Below, in pieces: positions 59,723-64,000 of a DNA stretch of 64,000 nucleotides. How positions within the stretch are numbered: the first letter of the stretch is position 1; every line of letters starts with the position of its first letter. The stretch spans positions 3,410,001 to 3,474,000 of the forward strand of contig NZ_CP163528.1 in the NCBI RefSeq assembly GCF_041081105.1. The letters are read 5' to 3'. The notes under the pieces are model-generated. The model had not been told where the DNA came from and ran no database searches. It saw nothing but the letters and a program-made list of their open reading frames with translations. Both the position numbers and the translations under genes were made by a program. The stretch is from Promicromonospora sp. Populi (GTDB taxonomy: Bacteria > Actinomycetota > Actinomycetes > Actinomycetales > Cellulomonadaceae).

Positions 59723-61538
59723 CGTGACCTCCCCTGCCGAGTATCGCCTTCAGTGCGTCGCCCAGCGCGGCCGCCGGGTCGTCGGCGAGCGTCTGCGCGC
59801 GCCACGCCACGTGCGAGTCCGGGCGGACCAGGATCGCGCCCGACTCCTCGACGCCGCGCATCTTGGCCCAGTCGTAGTAGGTGTCGATGACCTCCCGGCC
59901 CGGCCCGATGACGACGGCCTCGAGCGGCACCCCGAGCTCGTCGGCGACCTTCGCGGCAGCGTCGGCCCATGCCTCGCCCGCGATACCCGTGACCAGGGTG
60001 AACTGCCCGTACGGAACGAGGTCGTGGGTCGAGATCTTGTAACCGTCGACGTCGGCCAGCCAGACGTGCGGGAACCGCGCGCCCGGCACCGTGGACTGCT
60101 TGTAGTAGAGCTCGGGGTCGCGCTCGTCGAGCGGCTTCGGCGATCCGTCGGGGACGACGGCGACCGACTCGTAGAACTGACCCATGTCCACGCCGTGGGC
60201 GTTGAACTCGTAGTTCTTGAGGTCCATCGCCTCGACCAGTGCCGCCCGCTTGGCCTCGCCCGCTGGGGTGTTCGCCTTGCGCTCGTCGATCGCTGCCTGC
60301 ATCGCCTCCGGGGTCTCGGCGTCGAGCACACCGAGCACCTCCATGAACCGGAACTCGCCGCCCGACTTGTTGGCCCGCAGCACTATCTGCTCGGCGACGG
60401 GGGCGCGCTCGGTCGAGTACGTGTCGAGCAGGGACGGCGCCGCCTGGCCGTTCAGCACCGCCGCGATCTTCCACGCCAGGTTGTACGAGTCCTGGACGGA
60501 CGTGTTGGACCCGAGCCCGTTGCTCGGCGGGTGCCGGTGCACGGCGTCGCCGGCACAGAGGACACGGCCCTTCTGGAGGTGGGTCGCGTACATCTGGTTG
60601 TTGCCCCACAGCGAGTAGCCGGTGATCTCGACGTCCAGATCGTCCACGCCTACGAGCTGGCGCACGATCTCGGCGGCAGCGGCGTCGTCGAGCTGCGGCG
60701 GATCGCCCGTGATGTCGTATCCCCAGACGATGAGCCACTCGTTCCACGGCCGGACCATCCGGACCAGGCCCGCGCCGATGCCGCCCACGTTCGAGCCGGG
60801 CTGCAGCACCCAGTACAGGACGGACGGGCGGTGTCCCACGAGGTCCGTGAGGTCGGCCTTGAAGGTGATGTTCATGGAGCCGGCGATGTCCATCGCGCCC
60901 TCCATGGGCAGGGCGATGTCGGCGGCCACCTGGGAGCGGGCGCCGTCGCCGCCGATCAGGTACTTCGACCGGATCGTGTACCGGACGCCGGTGACGCGGT
61001 CGAGGACAAGGGTGCTGACACCGTCGTCGTCCTGGGTGTGGCTCAGGTACTGAGTGGAGAACCGCGACTCGGTACCGCGCTCGGTGGCGTTCTTCACCAG
61101 GATCGGCTCGAGGTAGGTCTGCGGGATGTCCACCGTGAGCGACGGCGAGGCGAGGCGCGCGTCGCCCTCGCGGGCGGGGTGCGTCTCCCAGGTGAGGATG
61201 CGGCCGATCTCCTCGCCCGCGATCGTCGTGCAGAACACCGTGTCGCCCACGAGCTCGTGGGGCGTCGCGTCCGCGAGGACCTGGTCCTCGATACCGAGGT
61301 CGCGGAAGATCTCCATGGTCCGCTGGTTGGTGATGTGCGCGCGGGGCGTGTTCGCCGTCCAGCGGTACTTGGTGATCATGATGTTGCTGATCCCCAGGCT
61401 CGCCAGGAACAGGGCCGCGGAAGCGCCGGCGGGCCCGGAGCCCACGACCAGCACGTCCGTCTCGACAACTATGTCGGTGCTCGTGTCCGTGCTGCTGGGG
61501 AGTTCGGTCGCGGTCTGACCGTCGTCGAAATCAGGCAT
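59715..61538 (-). CDS. FAD-dependent aromatic hydroxylase (resorcinol/phenol type)
   Basis: A 607-aa flavoprotein monooxygenase. The FAD motif GxGxxG is in [20 protein letters not shown], the DG motif in [16 protein letters not shown] and the GD motif in [20 protein letters not shown]. The length, with a thioredoxin-like C-terminal domain, fits the phenol/2,4-dichlorophenol hydroxylase group. In Corynebacterium a similar enzyme next to hydroxyquinol dioxygenase hydroxylates resorcinol (remembered). It overlaps the dioxygenase by eight bases. The AraC gene lies 65 bp upstream on the same strand. The real substrate is inferred. Confidence 0.88.
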   Translation of the reverse strand: MPDFDDGQTATELPSSTDTSTDIVVETDVLVVGSGPAGASAALFLASLGISNIMITKYRWTANTPRAHITNQRTMEIFRDLGIEDQVLADATPHELVGDTVFCTTIAGEEIGRILTWETHPAREGDARLASPSLTVDIPQTYLEPILVKNATERGTESRFSTQYLSHTQDDDGVSTLVLDRVTGVRYTIRSKYLIGGDGARSQVAADIALPMEGAMDIAGSMNITFKADLTDLVGHRPSVLYWVLQPGSNVGGIGAGLVRMVRPWNEWLIVWGYDITGDPPQLDDAAAAEIVRQLVGVDDLDVEITGYSLWGNNQMYATHLQKGRVLCAGDAVHRHPPSNGLGSNTSVQDSYNLAWKIAAVLNGQAAPSLLDTYSTERAPVAEQIVLRANKSGGEFRFMEVLGVLDAETPEAMQAAIDERKANTPAGEAKRAALVEAMDLKNYEFNAHGVDMGQFYESVAVVPDGSPKPLDERDPELYYKQSTVPGARFPHVWLADVDGYKISTHDLVPYGQFTLVTGIAGEAWADAAAKVADELGVPLEAVVIGPGREVIDTYYDWAKMRGVEESGAILVRPDSHVAWRAQTLADDPAAALGDALKAILGRGGHDE

Positions 61539-61603
61539 GCGTCAGAGCGTGGCGCAGTCTCGCGCGCGAGAAAAGTGCTGACCAGGGAAGTCGGCCGAAA
61601 CCC

Positions 61604-62617
61604 TCAAGGCCTGCGAAGCAGACCCATATGCCTGCGGGCCTCCGACGGCGACATCCCCGCCTGCTCCCGGAACACACGCGAGAACTGTGCGGCCGACGAG
61701 AACCCGCAGCGCAGGCCGATCGCCTCGACGGTCTGCTGCTCGTACGACGGCATACGCAGCATCCGTCCTGCCATCTCCACCCGACGACGGGCGACGAACC
61801 GCGGCACGCTCGTGCCGCGCTCGGCGAACACACGCGAGAGCTGCCGCTCGCTCAGGCCGATCGCGTCGGCGATCCGACGAGCGGACAGCGTGGGGTCGCG
61901 CAGCCACTGCCGCACGTACTGCGCGGCCGCCGCGAAGTGCGCGCCGGCAGTCTGCGCCCCAGCCGCCGCGGGCTGCGCCACCACTGCCGCGACCAGGTCG
62001 AGAGCCGCCCCCTCGTCGGCGACGCCGTCGCCCTTGGGCCCCACGGCGCGGGCGACGAGGGCGGCCAGGGCCGCCGCGTAGGAGCTGATGCCCGACGGCG
62101 GTCGGGTGCCCGACGTGCCCGACGTGCCCGACGTGCCGAAGTCGATCATCTGGGCCGTGCGCGGCACGGTGCCGCCAACCGCGCGGAAGACGTCGTGCGG
62201 GATCTTGATCGCGAGCTCCTCCAGACCCTGGGAGAACCCGCGCAGGAACGGCCGGTCGGCGTCGCACACCAGGAGCTGGCCGGGGCGCAGCATCCGCACG
62301 CCGTCGTCGTGACAGAAGAACGCCTCGCCCACGAGCGTGAAGTACAGGGCAACGGACCCGGTGGGGCGGCTGCGGACCATGCCAGCGGTGCGCTCGACGG
62401 CGTGCGGGTTGGCCTCGACGTGCGCCAGATGCAGCCGGTCCAGCTGGAGGTTGGCCTCCGATGCCTCGAGCGTCTCCTCGTCGAGCATGCGGCACTGCAG
62501 CGCCACCAGGGCGTCGGCGTTGTGCTCCTCCCACAGCTCGATCCGCCGCACTGTGGGCAGGCCTCGCGTGGAGAAGCGGTCGACGGCGCCGTGCGACGCC
62601 AACGTGGCACGGGTCAC
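61604..62617 (-). CDS. AraC-family regulator (FeaR-like)
   Basis: A 337-aa activator with an N-terminal cupin-like ligand domain (AraC_binding_2 type, AFFCHDDGVRMLRPGQLLVC) and a C-terminal double helix-turn-helix (LSARRIADAIGLSERQLSRV, then AIGLRCGFSSAAQFSRVFRE). A GTSGTSGTSGT stretch near residue 165 comes from repeated 9-nt units at 62105-62130. GTG at 62617 is supported by TACCCT seven bases upstream (leaderless). It probably activates the downstream hydroxylase-dioxygenase genes in response to an aromatic inducer. Confidence 0.85.
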   Translation of the reverse strand: MTRATLASHGAVDRFSTRGLPTVRRIELWEEHNADALVALQCRMLDEETLEASEANLQLDRLHLAHVEANPHAVERTAGMVRSRPTGSVALYFTLVGEAFFCHDDGVRMLRPGQLLVCDADRPFLRGFSQGLEELAIKIPHDVFRAVGGTVPRTAQMIDFGTSGTSGTSGTRPPSGISSYAAALAALVARAVGPKGDGVADEGAALDLVAAVVAQPAAAGAQTAGAHFAAAAQYVRQWLRDPTLSARRIADAIGLSERQLSRVFAERGTSVPRFVARRRVEMAGRMLRMPSYEQQTVEAIGLRCGFSSAAQFSRVFREQAGMSPSEARRHMGLLRRP

Positions 62618-62624
62618 GTTCCCC

Positions 62625-62630
62625 AGGGTA
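62625..62630 (-). promoter_or_regulatory. -10 hexamer TACCCT, leaderless araC-type mRNA
   Basis: TACCCT on the minus strand ends seven bases before the GTG at 62617. Confidence 0.45.
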
Positions 62631-62708
62631 GGTGCAGCGCACAGCCCGCACCAGGATCGGCGGTGGTCAGGGGGTGCATCCGGGCGCCAGTCGCGGGATG
62701 CTCGGTCC

Positions 62709-63386
62709 ATGCCTCTGAAGCCCTCGCGCGACCCCCAGCTCGTGTTGCTCCGGCACGGCCAGACCGAGTGGAGCGTGAGCGGGCAGCACACCGGGCGCAC
62801 CGACCTCCCCCTCACGGCGGCCGGCGAGGACCAGGCCCGGTCGGCGGCGGATACGCTCGCGGACTACGAGTTCGCCGCGGTCTACACGTCGCCGCTCGCC
62901 CGGGCGCGGCGGACGGCGGAGCTGGTGGGCTACCCCGACGCCGTCGTCGACGAGGACCTCGCCGAGTGGGACTACGGGCCCGTCGACGGCCTTACCTCGC
63001 ACGACGTCTCCGGGATCCTGGGCCGCGAGTTCATGATCTTCGACGACGGCGTCCGCGTGCTGCCGCCGTCCGCCGAGCACGGCGACGGGCGGCCCGGCGA
63101 GACCCTCGACGAGGTCGCCGTGCGAGCGGCGCGGATCATTACCCGGGCGGAGGAGTCGCTCGCCGGCGCGGCCGGGGCTGAAGCTGGGTCGGGCACGGCG
63201 TCGGGCACCGGCGGCGACGTGCTGCTCGTCGCGCACGGGCACCTGCTGCGTGTGCTCGCCACCGTCTGGCTCGGCGTGGACCCGCGCCTGGCGGCCCGGT
63301 TCGAGCTGGGCACCGCCGCCGTCTGCCTGCTCGGCTACGGGCACAATCTGCGCACCATCGAGGGCTGGAACCTGGCCGCGCAGTAG
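62709..63386 (+). CDS. Histidine phosphatase family protein
   Basis: A 225-aa phosphoglycerate mutase-like phosphatase. The phosphohistidine motif is LVLLRHGQTEWSVSGQHTGR, the second conserved part is FAAVYTSPLARARRTAELVG, and the catalytic Glu and second His occur in DLAEWDYGPVDGLT and LLVAHGHLLRVLATVWLG. Such enzymes dephosphorylate sugar or other small phosphates; the substrate is unknown. It is 22 bp upstream of the PH-domain gene on the same strand. Confidence 0.88.
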   Translation: MPLKPSRDPQLVLLRHGQTEWSVSGQHTGRTDLPLTAAGEDQARSAADTLADYEFAAVYTSPLARARRTAELVGYPDAVVDEDLAEWDYGPVDGLTSHDVSGILGREFMIFDDGVRVLPPSAEHGDGRPGETLDEVAVRAARIITRAEESLAGAAGAEAGSGTASGTGGDVLLVAHGHLLRVLATVWLGVDPRLAARFELGTAAVCLLGYGHNLRTIEGWNLAAQ

Positions 63387-63408
63387 GTTCAAGCAGTAGG
63401 TTCGCGGC

Positions 63409-63900
63409 ATGAGGGAAGAGCACCTCGCCGACGGCGAGACCATCGTGTTGCAGCTGCGCACGCATCCGAAGAAGGTCATCAAGCCGATCCTGCTGCTCCT
63501 GGTGCTGGTCGCGGCCCTCATCGCGCTCTGGGTGCTGCCGCTGCCGGTCGACCAGATCGTGCTGTGGTTCGCGACGCTCGCGATCGTGGTGCTCGGCCTC
63601 GCGGCCGCCGCCGCACCTTTCCTGCGCTGGCGCACCACGCGCTACATCGTCACCAACCAGCGTGTCGCGCTGCGCACCGGCATCCTGACGCAGACCGGCC
63701 GGGACATCCCGCTCTACCGGATCAACAACGTCACGTTCGAGAAGCAGCTCAGCGACCGGTTCTTCGGCTGCGGCACCCTCGTGATCTCCGACGGCACCGA
63801 CCAGCCGGGCATGGTGCTCGAGGACGTGCCCGACGTCGAGCAGGTGCAGCGCACCCTGCAGGACCTGATCCGCGAGGGCAAGCAGATCAGCGACGACTGA
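63409..63900 (+). CDS. PH-domain membrane protein
   Basis: A 163-aa protein. Two membrane helices (KPILLLLVLVAALIALWVLP, IVLWFATLAIVVLGLAAAAA) are followed by a bacterial PH (bPH2-like) domain, RTTRYIVTNQRVALRTGILT, QTGRDIPLYRINNVTFEKQL, GCGTLVISDGTDQPGMVLED. The C-terminus is charged. These proteins are common in actinobacteria near the membrane; their role is not established. It may form an operon with the histidine phosphatase. Confidence 0.85.
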   Translation: MREEHLADGETIVLQLRTHPKKVIKPILLLLVLVAALIALWVLPLPVDQIVLWFATLAIVVLGLAAAAAPFLRWRTTRYIVTNQRVALRTGILTQTGRDIPLYRINNVTFEKQLSDRFFGCGTLVISDGTDQPGMVLEDVPDVEQVQRTLQDLIREGKQISDD

Positions 63901-63946
63901 GGCCGAGTCTCAGGGCGTTGCCTCCCAGAGCGCACTGATTGCATGC

Positions 63947-64000
63947 TCACGGACATCCTGCCGCTCGGGTCACGGACATCCTGCCGCTCATGTCACCGGC
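63947..64000. repeat. 23-bp tandem repeat at the right edge
   Basis: TCACGGACATCCTGCCGCTC begins at 63947 and again at 63970 (period 23, spacers GGG and ATG); a third copy begins TCACCGG at 63993 and is cut by the window end. It lies about 50 bp after the PH-domain gene. It may be the edge of a repeat array or of a mobile element. Confidence 0.7.

Noticed and set aside
63947..64000. CRISPR array at the right edge
   Set aside because: The spacing between copies is only 3 nt, so there are no spacers; it is a simple tandem repeat.

Overview
The window is very GC-rich DNA with dense coding on both strands, GTG starts, many start codons without a Shine-Dalgarno site, a WhiB-family regulator with an AT-hook, and carbohydrate and aromatic catabolism genes. 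This points to a high-GC actinobacterium. Order Micrococcales, near Promicromonosporaceae or Cellulomonadaceae, is my best guess; it rests on gene content only. No insertion sequence, prophage or CRISPR array is visible, so this looks like chromosomal backbone with some accessory genes.

Layout. 0-5 kb: 5' end of dcd, a TM2 protein, tRNA-Gly(CCC) with a strong terminator, a coupled pair of small unknown genes divergent from a HutC-type GntR regulator, a pirin, a 528-bp gap with a DnaA-box cluster, and an unknown 336-aa gene. 5-15 kb: TetR plus MFS exporter, corA with a 13-codon leader peptide and three hairpins, a sugar-phosphate isomerase, ptsI (frameshifted) divergent from an EIIA(Glc), a HAD phosphatase, a thioredoxin-NHL protein. 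15-22 kb: a cytosolic trypsin-like protease and a small protein resembling its N-terminal domain, an S9 peptidase, a CopD-CtaG membrane protein, whiB7. 22-29 kb: a 2-oxoacid dehydrogenase operon (E1alpha-E1beta-E2, E2 frameshifted) behind a 50-bp nested inverted repeat, hisC, a holin-like protein, a WXG100-like protein coupled to an esterase. 29-36 kb: purB, an M20 amidohydrolase, a TetR/SMP-30 pair with a clear operator, a Tat-exported amidase. 36-44 kb: YhgE/Pip protein (frameshifted), an MMPL exporter carrying what looks like a dead ABC-ATPase domain, its divergent TetR with two operators, pgm, a rhodanese. 44-56 kb: a Tat-exported GH10-like hydrolase, GNAT, two MFS transporters (one frameshifted), an NfeD-flotillin pair, two repeat-rich surface proteins, an MbfA-like iron exporter, an RNase HI homologue lacking most catalytic acids. 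56-64 kb: a fumarase-superfamily lyase, a 46-aa gene, hydroxyquinol dioxygenase, FAD hydroxylase and an AraC regulator, then a histidine phosphatase and a PH-domain membrane protein. A 23-bp tandem repeat begins at the right edge.

Four conserved genes are broken by single-base shifts in short G/C runs, which is compatible with assembly indels as well as real mutation. The observations I value most are the proline-containing corA leader peptide, the MMPL protein fused to an apparent ABC pseudo-ATPase, the degenerate RNase HI, the oriC-like DnaA-box cluster away from dnaA, the WXG100-like/esterase pair, and the nested inverted repeat before the dehydrogenase operon. All functional statements come from reading translations and remembered family knowledge; no search was run.
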